Shown: positions 7,731 to 16,118 of the stretch, in pieces
Position numbering within the stretch: position 1 is the first letter of the stretch
How the letters are laid out: each line of letters opens with the position of its first letter
From: Liquorilactobacillus oeni DSM 19972
Lineage (GTDB): Bacteria; Bacillota; Bacilli; Lactobacillales; Lactobacillaceae
NCBI RefSeq assembly: GCF_001436275.1
Contig: NZ_AZEH01000037.1
Coordinates: 1 to 64,000 of the forward strand
Length of the DNA: 64,000 nucleotides
Direction of reading: 5' to 3'
Position numbers and translations under genes: made by a program
The notes under the pieces: generated by a model
What the model saw: only the letters and a program-made list of their open reading frames with translations
Told to the model about the DNA's origin: nothing
Database searches by the model: none

Positions 7731-9389
7731 ATGATAGGTAAGCCGATACAAGACAAACAAGTTAATAATAAATTTGAAAAAGACGAGTCGGCCAAAGCAA
7801 AAATGTTGCGTGGTTCTGCTTGGATGACAATGGGAAGTATTTTTTCCAGAATTTTAGGCGCGATTTACATTATTCCTTGGTATGCATGGTTTGGTAAAGA
7901 TAATTTGGCGGCAAATTATTTATATACTCAAGGCTATACAGTATACAGTGTATTCTTAATGATCTCTATTGCAGGAATTCCTTCTGCAGTTTCAAAGCAG
8001 GTAGCTCATTATAATGCTAAAAATGAATATGCGCTTGGGCAGCGGCTGTATAAAAAGTTGGTTTTACTGATGCTAGGACTCGGAATAGGTGCCGCTTTAA
8101 TCATGTGGTTGATTGCTCCTCTCATATCTCAAGGGGATCCAAAAGTAGTTCCAGTATACCGTTCACTTGCAATAGCACTTACAATTATCCCACTGATGAG
8201 CTTGACACGCGGCTTTTTTCAAGGCTATCAGGATATGTTTCCCTCGGCATTGTCACAGCTGCTGGAACAAGTTGCCCGTGTTTGTTATATGCTGGCTGCA
8301 ACTTATCTGATTATGCGTGTTTTAAAGGGAAGTTATGTCACAGGTGTGGTACATTCAACTTTTGCAGCTTTTATTGGTGCCTTGGGCGGACTTACCTTTT
8401 TGGGATTTTTTTACCTTAAAAAGAAAAAAAGACTCAATGAATTAGCTGCACAAAGCGCTAACCAGCTTGATATTTCGGATGGGCAAGTTATTAAAGATCT
8501 TTTGGTTGAGTCAGTTCCCTTTATTATTATTGGTGTTTCAACAACTCTGTATAATCTTTTGGATCAGTTTACTTTTAAAAAAATAATGCTTTTTTCTACT
8601 AATTTTAGTGTAAAAATGATTAACGATTTGTATGCGATCTTTGCTGGAAACGCAAACAAATTGATTATGATCACAATCTCTTTGGCAGCTGCCATGGCTG
8701 CAACTGTGATCCCGCTGCTTTCAGAAGCCTATACTAAAAAAGATCAGAAACAGATTTCCGCACAGATTACAGATGCAGTAGAGTTATTTTTGTTGTTGAT
8801 GCTGCCATGTTCATTGGGGATGGCTGCAGTTGCTAAACCGCTTTATGTTGTGTTTTATCAATACGATATTACGGGTATTTATGTTTTAAGTTTTTCTGCT
8901 TATGTTGCAATTCCAATTGGTTTGTTCATGGTGCTTTCTTCTCTTTTGCAGGGAATCTATCAAAATAAATTGGCGATCCGATATTTTGTAATCGGAATAA
9001 TAATTAAAATAATACTGCAAGTTCCGTTGACAATGCTGCTGCATCCATTTGGACCGCTGCTGGCTACAGCAGCAGGAATGATGGTTTCAAATTGGCTTAT
9101 GCTGCGTTGTTTTTACTATTCGTATCAACTTGACCTTAACCGAGTAACTAGGCGTTTTGATGCATTGCTTCTCTTTTCGTTAGTTACTTTCGTAGTAGCA
9201 CTAGGCACAGTTCAAGTCAGCAGCTTATTCTTGAACTTGCAATATCGTATTCAAGCTATGCTCTCTCTTTTAATGAGTGTAGGGACAGGCGGCTTTTGCT
9301 ATGTTTATCTATGCTTGAAAACAAGAATGGCTGACAAAATTTTGGGTGCCAGAGCCAGTGGGCTACGCAGATTATTAAGAATCAGGTGA
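7731..9389 (+). CDS. murJ: MurJ/YtgP-type lipid flippase (MOP superfamily)
   Basis: A 552-residue polytopic membrane protein with about 14 hydrophobic segments after a polar N-terminal tail of about 25 residues. LRGSAWMTMGSIFSRILGAI and the PLLSEAY region are typical of the polysaccharide-transport/SpoVB group that includes YtgP. In Bacillus and streptococci YtgP acts as MurJ, flipping lipid II across the membrane for peptidoglycan synthesis. It is followed after 8 nt by an RsuA-type pseudouridine synthase gene, the same neighbour as in Bacillus (ytgP-ytzG). A flippase for another undecaprenyl-linked sugar is the main alternative. Confidence 0.8.
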   Translation: MIGKPIQDKQVNNKFEKDESAKAKMLRGSAWMTMGSIFSRILGAIYIIPWYAWFGKDNLAANYLYTQGYTVYSVFLMISIAGIPSAVSKQVAHYNAKNEYALGQRLYKKLVLLMLGLGIGAALIMWLIAPLISQGDPKVVPVYRSLAIALTIIPLMSLTRGFFQGYQDMFPSALSQLLEQVARVCYMLAATYLIMRVLKGSYVTGVVHSTFAAFIGALGGLTFLGFFYLKKKKRLNELAAQSANQLDISDGQVIKDLLVESVPFIIIGVSTTLYNLLDQFTFKKIMLFSTNFSVKMINDLYAIFAGNANKLIMITISLAAAMAATVIPLLSEAYTKKDQKQISAQITDAVELFLLLMLPCSLGMAAVAKPLYVVFYQYDITGIYVLSFSAYVAIPIGLFMVLSSLLQGIYQNKLAIRYFVIGIIIKIILQVPLTMLLHPFGPLLATAAGMMVSNWLMLRCFYYSYQLDLNRVTRRFDALLLFSLVTFVVALGTVQVSSLFLNLQYRIQAMLSLLMSVGTGGFCYVYLCLKTRMADKILGARASGLRRLLRIR

Positions 9390-9397
9390 ATCTTTAG

Positions 9398-10120
9398 ATG
9401 AGATTAGATAAGTTTTTGACTGAGGCTATTGGAAAAACACGTTCGCAGGTGAAAAAGTTATTAAAAGCTAAAAATGTGACTGTTAATGAAGAAGTTATTA
9501 TCATTGGAAAATTTCAAGTTAACGCTAATGAAGATAAAGTCTGTATAGCAGGTAAACGAGTAAGATATCAAGAATTTTATTATCTAATGCTTAATAAGCC
9601 GAAAAATGTTGTATCTGCTACTACTGATATACATCAGCAAACAGTGCTCTTTCTTATAAGAAACAAGGTTAAAGCAAGAAAGAAACTTTTTCCTGTTGGC
9701 CGTTTGGATAAAGATACTACGGGTTTATTACTATTAACCAACGATGGCAATTTTGCGCATGAACTAATTTCTCCAAAAAAGCATGTTCCAAAAACCTATC
9801 GAGCTGTAGTGGCAGGAATAGCTGATGAAGTGACTGTAAGACAGTTTGCAGCAGGATTTTCGTTGCGAAACAAAGAACCAGTACGTCCCGCAAAGCTTAA
9901 GGTCTTGGAAACTGATGTTCAAAACAAAAAAAGCAAGGTTGAAGTGGTAATTACAGAAGGAAAGTATCATCAAGTAAAAAGAATGTTCGGTGCAGTTTCC
10001 ATGAGGGTGCTGGAATTAAAAAGAATAGCGATTGGTAAATTAAAATTGGATTCTGAACTAAAAGAAGGAGATTCTCGCTTTTTGACTGAACAAGAGCTGA
10101 ACCTCCTAAAAAGAAAATAG
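9398..10120 (+). CDS. rsuA: 16S rRNA pseudouridine synthase, RsuA family
   Basis: Converts a uridine to pseudouridine in small-subunit rRNA (U516 in E. coli). The 240 residues carry an N-terminal S4 RNA-binding domain beginning RLDKFLTEA and the catalytic signature GRLDKDTTGLLLLTNDG near residues 107-123, with the active-site Asp in RLD. KYHQVKRMFGAV is the conserved C-terminal motif. ATG at 9398 lies 8 nt after the flippase stop behind a weak AGGTG, so translation is probably coupled. RluB- or RluF-like specificity cannot be excluded. Confidence 0.88.
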   Translation: MRLDKFLTEAIGKTRSQVKKLLKAKNVTVNEEVIIIGKFQVNANEDKVCIAGKRVRYQEFYYLMLNKPKNVVSATTDIHQQTVLFLIRNKVKARKKLFPVGRLDKDTTGLLLLTNDGNFAHELISPKKHVPKTYRAVVAGIADEVTVRQFAAGFSLRNKEPVRPAKLKVLETDVQNKKSKVEVVITEGKYHQVKRMFGAVSMRVLELKRIAIGKLKLDSELKEGDSRFLTEQELNLLKRK

Positions 10121-10180
10121 AAATATTTAATGATCTAAGCTAATCATTATTCAAAAAAACACGGATCTTCTCATGATTAC

Positions 10181-10216
10181 AAAAAATCTCAGTTCTTTTT
10201 ATAGTTTAAAACTGAG
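10181..10216 (-). terminator. Terminator of nnrD (minus strand)
   Basis: The stem CTCAGTT / AACTGAG (10188-10194 with 10210-10216) reads on the minus strand into ATTTTTTG. It is about 75 nt beyond the nnrD stop, in the gap between convergent rsuA and nnrD. Confidence 0.6.
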
Positions 10217-10289
10217 GCTTTAAATGTTTGTTTAAAAGTAAGCATAAAACGCAGGTGTTTTTTTCATAGTGTGCAAACGGTTTTTAAAT

Positions 10290-11135
10290 TTAAGAATTAG
10301 TATATTGTGCCATAAATTCCTGAAGTCTTCCAATAATGTCTGTGGGTAAAACGATGTAGTGCGAGGAAGAAAGTTCAGCAGCAATTGCACTATGGCAGTA
10401 AACAGCGGCATCAATAACCTGTTCATAGTCCTTTAGATGAAATTGTCCTAAAAAAGCAGCTATTATGCCAGTTAAAGTATCTCCCATACCGCCAGTGGAC
10501 ATATATGGTCCTCCGATGGGCAGTAATGAAGAAGTGCCATCAAGATGGTAAATTACAGTATGGTATTTTTTTAAGACTACGGTTGCATGCAGTTTCTGTT
10601 GCTGTTTTTTATTTGTATCTTCAGCTTGATCTGCGATTTTAATGCCGCTTATGCGCTGCCACTCCATTTGATGCGGTGTAAAAATAACTTGTTTTTCTTT
10701 TAAGAATTTAAAAAGTTTCTGGTTGTCTGCAAGCAGACTGATTGCAGAACCATCAATAATTAAAAATTGGTTCTTACGAGAATTTCGTAGAATATTTTCT
10801 AGGATATTAACTGCTGGAATATCAATTCCTAGGCCTGGACCAACAACGATAACGTTTGTTTTTTCAGCTGCTTGTGAAACCGCTTTTTTATTGTTAAAAT
10901 CAATAAACATCGCTTCTGGTACAATAGAATGCAGTGCAGTTAAATTTTGCGGAGAAGTAGCACAGCTTACTAGTCCGGCACCAGCATGGATGGCTGCTGC
11001 TGTGGATAAGATAATGGCTCCGCCATACTGCTGATTTCCGCCAACGGTTAGAATTTTGCCAAAATTGCCCTTATGACTTTCTAAAGGACGGGGTTTGATA
11101 ATCTGATTTAGTATTTTTTCATCTAATTGCAGCAT
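10290..11135 (-). CDS. nnrD: ADP-dependent NAD(P)H-hydrate dehydratase
   Basis: Repairs hydrated NADH and NADPH by ADP- or ATP-dependent dehydration. The 281-residue protein is a ribokinase-like fold with HAGAGLVSCATS near residue 50, VVGPGLG near 95, TPHQMEW near 150 and the catalytic GGMGDTLTGIIAAFLGQ near 217-233. It is the dehydratase half only; the epimerase domain fused to it in E. coli is absent. ATG at 11135 has AGGGAG upstream on the minus strand. It is convergent with rsuA and divergent from pepV. Confidence 0.92.
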   Translation of the reverse strand: MLQLDEKILNQIIKPRPLESHKGNFGKILTVGGNQQYGGAIILSTAAAIHAGAGLVSCATSPQNLTALHSIVPEAMFIDFNNKKAVSQAAEKTNVIVVGPGLGIDIPAVNILENILRNSRKNQFLIIDGSAISLLADNQKLFKFLKEKQVIFTPHQMEWQRISGIKIADQAEDTNKKQQQKLHATVVLKKYHTVIYHLDGTSSLLPIGGPYMSTGGMGDTLTGIIAAFLGQFHLKDYEQVIDAAVYCHSAIAAELSSSHYIVLPTDIIGRLQEFMAQYTNS

Positions 11136-11267
11136 TATTCAGACTCCCTTGTATAGTATATTTCATTTATTATATAACAATTAACCCTTTAACAGTAACT
11201 GAAAACTTTTAGAAAATAACTATAACGTGATAAAATTATAAAATAAGTAACTTTAGGAGGATGTACA

Positions 11268-12668
11268 ATGCAGATTGAATGGAAGAAAGAGATTCAAAAT
11301 CGACGAGAAGCGTTACTCGCAGATTTACAAGAAATTCTAAAAATAGAAAGTGTTCGCGATGAAGCCCAAGCAACACCAGAAGCACCTTTCGGTCCTGGAC
11401 CATATGCAGCTTTGGAAAAATTTTTGAAGATTGCAAATCGTGATGGATTTAAGACCGTCAATGTTGATAATATGGCTGGTCATATTGAATTTGGTCAAGG
11501 AAAAGAAACTCTGGGAATTCTAGCACATGTAGATGTTATGCCGGCAGGAAAGGGCTGGGAAACAGATCCGTTTAAACCGCTTATTAAGGACAATAAGCTC
11601 TATGCGCGTGGTGCATCTGACGATAAAGGGCCTGCAATGGCAGCTTATTACGGTCTTAAGCTGCTAAAAGAACTTAATCTACCTATTAACAAAAGGGTTT
11701 TATTAATTATTGGAACCGATGAGGAAAGCGGTTGGAGATGTATGACAAGGTACTTTAAGAAAATGCCACTACCTGATTTCGGTTTTTCGCCGGATGCTTT
11801 TTTCCCTCTAATTAATGGAGAAAAGGGCAATGCAACTTATCATGTAGATTTTCAAGGAGGCAATGGCGAGCAGTCAAAATTAATTACTTTTAATGCGGGA
11901 TTACGTGAAAATATGGTTCCACGAGATGCAAAAGCCGTTCTTAGCGGTGTGGAATATAATATGGTTAAGGAACATTTAGCACAGTTTACAGCTGATAAAC
12001 CAGTTGACGGCGAAGCACTTGAAAAAGATAACACTGTTGAAGTTATACTGGTTGGAAAGGCTGCACATGCACAGGAACCACGCAAGGGAGAAAACGCGGG
12101 AACGTATTTAGCACTCTTTTTAAAACAATTTGGACTTGGCGGCGGGGCAGCAAATTTTATCTCTTTTGCGGCTGATTACTTGCACCAAGATTCAAGAATG
12201 AATAATCTAGGGATGGCCTTTACTGATAAAGTAATGGGGGATTTAACAATGAATGCTGGTATCTTTGAATTTGATGCTTCTAAGGGCGGGCGGATTACGC
12301 TTAACTTCAGATATCCACGAGGAATTGAAGCTTCTCAGATTGAAGAAGGACTGAAAACAGCAGTCCAAAAAATGGAAGGAACAGTCAATCCAACGGGTAA
12401 ATTACAGCAGCCACACTATGTATCTCTTGATGACCCGCTTGTTCAGACATTACTCGGGGTATATGAACGGCAAACTGGAAATAAGGGTTCAGGAATGGTT
12501 GTTGGCGGTGGAACTTATGGACGTCTGCTTAAACGCGGGGTCGCTTTCGGTGCAATGTTTCCCGGAGCGCCTGATACAATGCATCAGGCAAATGAATTTA
12601 TACCAGTAGAAGATTTGTTGAGAGCAGCTGCAATCTATGCCGAAGCGATCTATGAATTAATTAAGTAA
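11268..12668 (+). CDS. pepV: Dipeptidase PepV (M20 family)
   Basis: A zinc metallopeptidase that splits dipeptides in the cytosol, the last step of peptide use in lactic acid bacteria. The 466 residues match PepV. Metal and catalytic motifs are HVDVMPAG (His near residue 87), GASDDKGP (Asp near 119) and GTDEESGWRC (Glu pair near 153). GGGTYGR in the C-terminal part is also typical. A strong ribosome-binding site AGGAGG lies 8 nt before ATG. The gene appears to be monocistronic; no clear terminator was found before the next promoter. Confidence 0.96.
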   Translation: MQIEWKKEIQNRREALLADLQEILKIESVRDEAQATPEAPFGPGPYAALEKFLKIANRDGFKTVNVDNMAGHIEFGQGKETLGILAHVDVMPAGKGWETDPFKPLIKDNKLYARGASDDKGPAMAAYYGLKLLKELNLPINKRVLLIIGTDEESGWRCMTRYFKKMPLPDFGFSPDAFFPLINGEKGNATYHVDFQGGNGEQSKLITFNAGLRENMVPRDAKAVLSGVEYNMVKEHLAQFTADKPVDGEALEKDNTVEVILVGKAAHAQEPRKGENAGTYLALFLKQFGLGGGAANFISFAADYLHQDSRMNNLGMAFTDKVMGDLTMNAGIFEFDASKGGRITLNFRYPRGIEASQIEEGLKTAVQKMEGTVNPTGKLQQPHYVSLDDPLVQTLLGVYERQTGNKGSGMVVGGGTYGRLLKRGVAFGAMFPGAPDTMHQANEFIPVEDLLRAAAIYAEAIYELIK

Positions 12669-12735
12669 AGGCTAAATCAGTTATAAAGTTTTTCAGAAGT
12701 TTTACTTTTAATATTTTTAATACATTTTTAATTTT

Positions 12736-12764
12736 TTGTATTTCCTTAAAATAAGGCGTAAAAT
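12736..12764 (+). promoter_or_regulatory. Promoter of the small gene at 12796
   Basis: TTGTAT (12736-12741) and TAAAAT (12759-12764) with an exact 17-bp spacer, 32 nt before the start codon. Confidence 0.7.
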
Positions 12765-12795
12765 TAAGCTAGGAAAATCAATTGGAGGTCTTAGC

Positions 12796-13041
12796 ATGCA
12801 AAAAAATTTTATGCATGAAATGGAAGGAAACATCTTAGATGAAGATGAAAAAACAAAGACATTCTTGGTGCCCAGCAAAAGGGAAAAATTAGCGATTAGA
12901 GTTGATAAAGACGTTTTAGCGGGTTTGCTTGACGATCAAAAACTAGAACATATGCTGAAAAACTTATTAAAAATGAATTCAAAAAAAACCACAAAAGAGG
13001 TTATTAATATTACAAAGAGAAATTATCGTATTTTTATTTAA
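12796..13041 (+). CDS. Small protein of unknown function (81 aa)
   Basis: I do not recognise a family. The 81-residue product is charged and soluble. It has an acidic N-terminal part (MEGNILDEDEKTK) and a lysine-rich C-terminal part ending in NITKRNYRIFI. There is no signal peptide or membrane segment. I chose ATG at 12796 because GGAGG lies about 8 nt upstream. The upstream promoter and this ribosome-binding site support a real gene. No operon partner is visible. Confidence 0.65.
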   Translation: MQKNFMHEMEGNILDEDEKTKTFLVPSKREKLAIRVDKDVLAGLLDDQKLEHMLKNLLKMNSKKTTKEVINITKRNYRIFI

Positions 13042-13149
13042 ACATAGAAGTAATCTAAGCATTGGTACTTAAGGGCTATGTTAAAAGTATATTGTGATAC
13101 ATCTTTTTGTTTCACATTTTCTTTGTACTTGTTCAGGTAGAAAAGCAGG

Positions 13150-13195
13150 TAAAAAAGCATGCAGAATTATTTAAAAAATCCTGTCATGCTTTTTA
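13150..13195. terminator. Bidirectional terminator between convergent small genes
   Basis: The hairpin arms AAAAAGCATG and CATGCTTTTT, extended by CAG and CTG, lie between the plus-strand 81-aa gene and the minus-strand gene ending at 13208. A-runs and T-runs on both sides let it work in either direction. Confidence 0.7.
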
Positions 13196-13207
13196 CTTTC
13201 TATACAT

Positions 13208-13498
13208 TTAAAACTTAATAATACTTTGAATGCTATTGGTACTGTATATTTGAGGATGGTTGACCGCACTTCCAATTGAAAACCAATCAATATGGGTAAG
13301 AATACAGGCAAGGTAATCAAACATTTCTTGACTGCTGGATTCATCGTGCTGTTCTTTATGCCACTTCTCAAAAGATGTAGAAAAAACTTTTGCGAGATGA
13401 GTATCTTTAATGTCGCCTTTAACCACATATCCGGTGACAACCGTTTTTTCTTCAACTTGAAGTTTGAGATTATTTGCTAAATTAATATAAAAATCCAC
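13208..13498 (-). CDS. Hypothetical protein (96 aa)
   Basis: No family recognised. The product has a beta-rich N-terminal half (DFYINLANNLKLQVEEKTVV) and a helical middle (FSTSFEKWHKEQHDE) with no membrane segment. I chose the GTG at 13498 because AGGTGG lies 7 nt upstream on the minus strand; a longer in-frame reading from 13555 has no such site. It is transcribed towards the bidirectional hairpin at 13150-13195. Confidence that it is translated is moderate. Confidence 0.5.
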   Translation of the reverse strand: MDFYINLANNLKLQVEEKTVVTGYVVKGDIKDTHLAKVFSTSFEKWHKEQHDESSSQEMFDYLACILTHIDWFSIGSAVNHPQIYSTNSIQSIIKF

Positions 13499-13647
13499 AA
13501 TATAACCACCTTTCACAATGCAAGTAATTATAGCATGGCTTGAAAGGTTCGGCAATTTTAGTAAATAAATTCACTTTTTAGTTGTTAAACAGACTGTATT
13601 TTTCTAAAATTAAAGGTGAAAGATATTAATAATAAGGAAGTGGTTAA

Positions 13648-13929
13648 ATGTTTCTTACAACAGGAGAAATAAATCAATCTTATATGATTCTTGGGGTTGT
13701 CAATGCGACCATTAAGAAAACACTCACCGCAGAACAAATTGATGAGGTTGACTGTTATGATGATTTATATGATCAGGTAAAAACCAAATTAATTGAAAGA
13801 ACTGTGGCCAAAAATGGTGATGGCATTATTAGCGTACATTTTGTACCTCAGATTGTAAATGTTGCAATAGGGCCAAAATATGTTTTGCTGCATGGCTATG
13901 GGACAGCAATATCTCTTCCAAATAAATAA
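13648..13929 (+). CDS. Small protein, possibly YbjQ/UPF0145-like (93 aa)
   Basis: The first 20 residues (TTGEINQSYMILGVVNATI) recall the start of the YbjQ/UPF0145 heavy-metal-binding-like domain, where a GVV strand follows a Y/I-rich strand. The rest is not a confident match. GGAAG lies 8 nt before ATG. It is followed by a repeat element and the convergent tRNA-Leu. Function unknown; the family link is tentative. Confidence 0.55.
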   Translation: MFLTTGEINQSYMILGVVNATIKKTLTAEQIDEVDCYDDLYDQVKTKLIERTVAKNGDGIISVHFVPQIVNVAIGPKYVLLHGYGTAISLPNK

Positions 13930-13970
13930 TACATAGCTTTGAGATAATTAGTTTTGTACAAAAAAGGGAG

Positions 13971-14143
13971 TGTGCCGATAGTCGTTAGGCTTTGAGCATT
14001 AACTGTTAATTACTCATAGTCCGAATTTGACTATGAGTAATTTGTGATTAAGCGGAAAAGACTGACTACTGAAATTCGTTAATATGGAATTGCAAAAGAG
14101 TCCAAAAAAACTGAGCCAAAACATAAGTTTTGACCCAGTCCCC
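13971..14143 (+). repeat. Intergenic inverted-repeat element, copy B
   Basis: Homologous to 7314-7489. Its centre is a perfect 14-bp palindrome, AATTACTCATAGTC / GACTATGAGTAATT (14008-14021 with 14029-14042), around the loop CGAATTT. The flanks continue as a looser inverted repeat: GTCGTTAGGCTTTGAGC on the left resembles the reverse complement of GCGGAAAAGACTGAC on the right. A terminator-like hairpin closes the right end. It lies between convergent genes. Confidence 0.8.
14103..14143 (-). terminator. Terminator of tRNA-Leu(CAG), part of element B
   Basis: On the minus strand a 12-bp imperfect stem (CTGGGTCAAAAC / GTTTTGGCTCAG) is followed by seven Ts, about 50 nt after the tRNA. It shares its core with the hairpins at 33458, 41494, 51500 and 61962. 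Confidence 0.75.
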
Positions 14144-14190
14144 AAATGATGCCTTAAATCTCTTCAAGCCTTGAACTAAAAACTCTTGTA

Positions 14191-14274
14191 TGCCCTCGGC
14201 AGGAGTCGAACCTGTACTTGGAAACCCAAACAGCGACCTGAACGCTGCGCGTCTGCCAATTCCGCCACGAGGGC
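14191..14274 (-). tRNA. tRNA-Leu (CAG)
   Basis: On the minus strand, acceptor GCCCTCG pairs with CGAGGGC. The anticodon stem CAGCG / CGCTG encloses TTCAGGT, and there is a long variable arm. Discriminator A is present and CCA is not encoded. It is a solitary tRNA gene outside the array. Confidence 0.95.
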
Positions 14275-14540
14275 AACTAATTAATAACACCTTAATAGTA
14301 TACAATACCTTAGCTGAAAATAAAAGAACGAAATTAAATTTATTCATTATTTTGAGGCAAAACTGCAAAAGCAGATTTTAATACTTAAAATTATTTTACT
14401 GAAAAGATAAGCATAGGAGTGGTAAGCGCTTTTTAACGCCGACGAGCAGCATTGTGTAACCTTTAATAAAGGTTAACAGACATATGAAAGTGTTAATGTT
14501 ATAATAATGTATATAGTAAAGTTGGGTAGGAGTGATTTTT

Positions 14541-14984
14541 ATGAAACAGCAATACAGCAATATTCTGGTTCCGGTTGATGGTTCGCAAAATGCTGAAAAA
14601 GCGCTTGAAAGGGCTATCAAGATTGCTCAAAGAGACCATGGAAGAGTGGAAGTTTTAAATGTGATTGATGTTAAACAATTCACGTCTAGCTTTGGTGGGG
14701 TAATGAGCGGAACTGGAGATATGATATATTCAACTTTTGAATATATTCAAGATTACTTAACAAAACTCAAGGCAAAGGTCAATGCTGAAGGTTTTGATAA
14801 TCTTGGAGTACATGCTCGTTTCGGCTCCCCACGGGTTATTATTACTGAAGATTTTCCTAATGATTATCCTATTGACCTGATTGTTATCGGTAAGACTGGT
14901 TTATCTGCCGTAGAACGATTTTTTGTAGGGACTGTTACTGATAGTGTAATAAGAACGGCAAAGTGCGATGTTTTAGTAGTTTGA
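14541..14984 (+). CDS. Universal stress protein (UspA family)
   Basis: A 147-residue single-domain Usp. It begins YSNILVPVDGSQNAEKAL and ends with the ATP-binding pattern G-x2-G-x9-G-T in GKTGLSAVERFFVGT followed by CDVLVV. This is the nucleotide-binding subclass. Its cellular target is unknown; the family aids survival under stress. ATG at 14541 follows TAGGAG by about 9 nt. A small membrane-protein gene starts 25 nt downstream and is probably co-transcribed. Confidence 0.92.
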   Translation: MKQQYSNILVPVDGSQNAEKALERAIKIAQRDHGRVEVLNVIDVKQFTSSFGGVMSGTGDMIYSTFEYIQDYLTKLKAKVNAEGFDNLGVHARFGSPRVIITEDFPNDYPIDLIVIGKTGLSAVERFFVGTVTDSVIRTAKCDVLVV

Positions 14985-15009
14985 TTTTAAAAAAGGGAGT
15001 GGGCTTTAA

Positions 15010-15342
15010 TTGACAAGGATTGAATTGGTTTTTTTATGTATCTTAGTTTTGTTAATGGTCTATAACTTCAGGTTAAGCACTATTGTTAAAAAAATGCGTG
15101 ATAAACTTGGTAAAAAAGAGGTTTCAAACTTAAAAGATACGAAGAACCCACAAATTCAGAGTGTGCTTGCTGTTAGAAAAAAATGGACGATTCTTAGCCA
15201 ATTTCTCTTTTGGATTTCGGTTTCGATGGCATTTTATGGTTCTTTAAGTATATTAATATATTTTCTTAATTTATATACTGTAGCGATGATTTATATTAAT
15301 CATCTTAATGAAAAAATAATTAAGGAATACGGTAAAGCATGA
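15010..15342 (+). CDS. Small membrane protein of unknown function (110 aa)
   Basis: No family recognised. The product has a hydrophobic N-terminal segment (residues about 4-20), a lysine-rich cytosolic stretch and a second hydrophobic region (about 61-95) that may span the membrane once or twice. It starts with TTG, 10 nt after GGGAG and 25 nt after the universal stress gene, which suggests an operon. A terminator follows at 15388. Confidence 0.6.
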   Translation: MTRIELVFLCILVLLMVYNFRLSTIVKKMRDKLGKKEVSNLKDTKNPQIQSVLAVRKKWTILSQFLFWISVSMAFYGSLSILIYFLNLYTVAMIYINHLNEKIIKEYGKA

Positions 15343-15387
15343 CCATGTGATTATTTTGCTCAGTATAACTAAACGTTGAAATTTATA

Positions 15388-15433
15388 AAGATCTGTTTGC
15401 GCGCTGCTTACGTAACTAGATCTTTTTGTTTTT
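15388..15433 (+). terminator. Terminator after the Usp operon
   Basis: The stem AAAGATCT / AGATCTTT encloses a 23-nt loop and is followed by a T-rich tract (TTTTTGTTTTTTTG). Confidence 0.65.
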
Positions 15434-15508
15434 TTGTGTTGTTTAGAGTGTTGTGATAGCATTAAAAAGTGTTTTAATTAGTAATTCTTTAAAGTGAGGG
15501 CTCTATTT

Positions 15509-15907
15509 ATGAATAATCTCAAACGTTATGGAAAGTTTTTGCTGCATGGGGCACTTGCTTTTATATTTCTCCTTGCAGTAGTGCAGTTATTTGTTCATTC
15601 TAGTTGGAAATTAATGTTGGAATACTATTTGGTCAGCAATTTTTTGATGCTTTTTCCATTTAATGAAAGCAAGCGGGAAGGTTTAGAAACTGCCGCAAAG
15701 GAAGAAAAAAGAGGCCATTTTCAAAGAAGCTCTAGGATGCCCCATTCTTCTGAAAGCTTATTGAGCAGGCAACAGCGCCTTCAAAAAGAAACGGATCTGC
15801 GTACTGTTTTACTGGATTTTTTTGTACAATTTATTAAATACATTTTTTTACAGTTATGTGCGCCAGTAATTTTTATGCAGCAATTTCTAACAGAAGAAAA
15901 ATTTTAA
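15509..15907 (+). CDS. Hypothetical membrane-anchored protein (132 aa)
   Basis: No family recognised. The first half has two hydrophobic stretches (about 10-30 and 38-50). The middle is basic and polar (EAAKEEKRGHFQRSSRM), and the C-terminus is hydrophobic again (FVQFIKYIFLQLCAPVIF). ATG at 15509 has GAGGG about 8 nt upstream. The 211-bp gap after it holds the promoter of the next gene and nothing else that I recognise. Confidence 0.55.
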   Translation: MNNLKRYGKFLLHGALAFIFLLAVVQLFVHSSWKLMLEYYLVSNFLMLFPFNESKREGLETAAKEEKRGHFQRSSRMPHSSESLLSRQQRLQKETDLRTVLLDFFVQFIKYIFLQLCAPVIFMQQFLTEEKF

Positions 15908-16055
15908 GGATTTAAAGGTACGTACCACTGCTACTAGTTTGTAGAGTTGACTGAACTTGCCAAAGGACATAATGCATAATTATTTTTTTTTAATTTTTAA
16001 AATGTGTGAACTCTTGCTATTCAAGGCATTTATTAAAGTAATCTAATTTTAATTC

Positions 16056-16083
16056 TTGACTTTTTTAATAAAGTTGTTACAAT
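16056..16083 (+). promoter_or_regulatory. Promoter of the permease at 16119
   Basis: TTGACT (16056-16061), a 16-bp spacer and TACAAT (16078-16083), 35 nt before the start codon and upstream of AAAAGGAG. Confidence 0.75.
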
Positions 16084-16118
16084 TCACGGTATTTAAAGAT
16101 TACTAAAAGGAGATACTT

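Noticed and set aside
13292-13480. Plus-strand frame of 62 codons opposite the 96-aa minus-strand gene
   Set aside because: The minus-strand frame has a good ribosome-binding site (AGGTGG, then GTG) and a terminator; the plus-strand one has neither.
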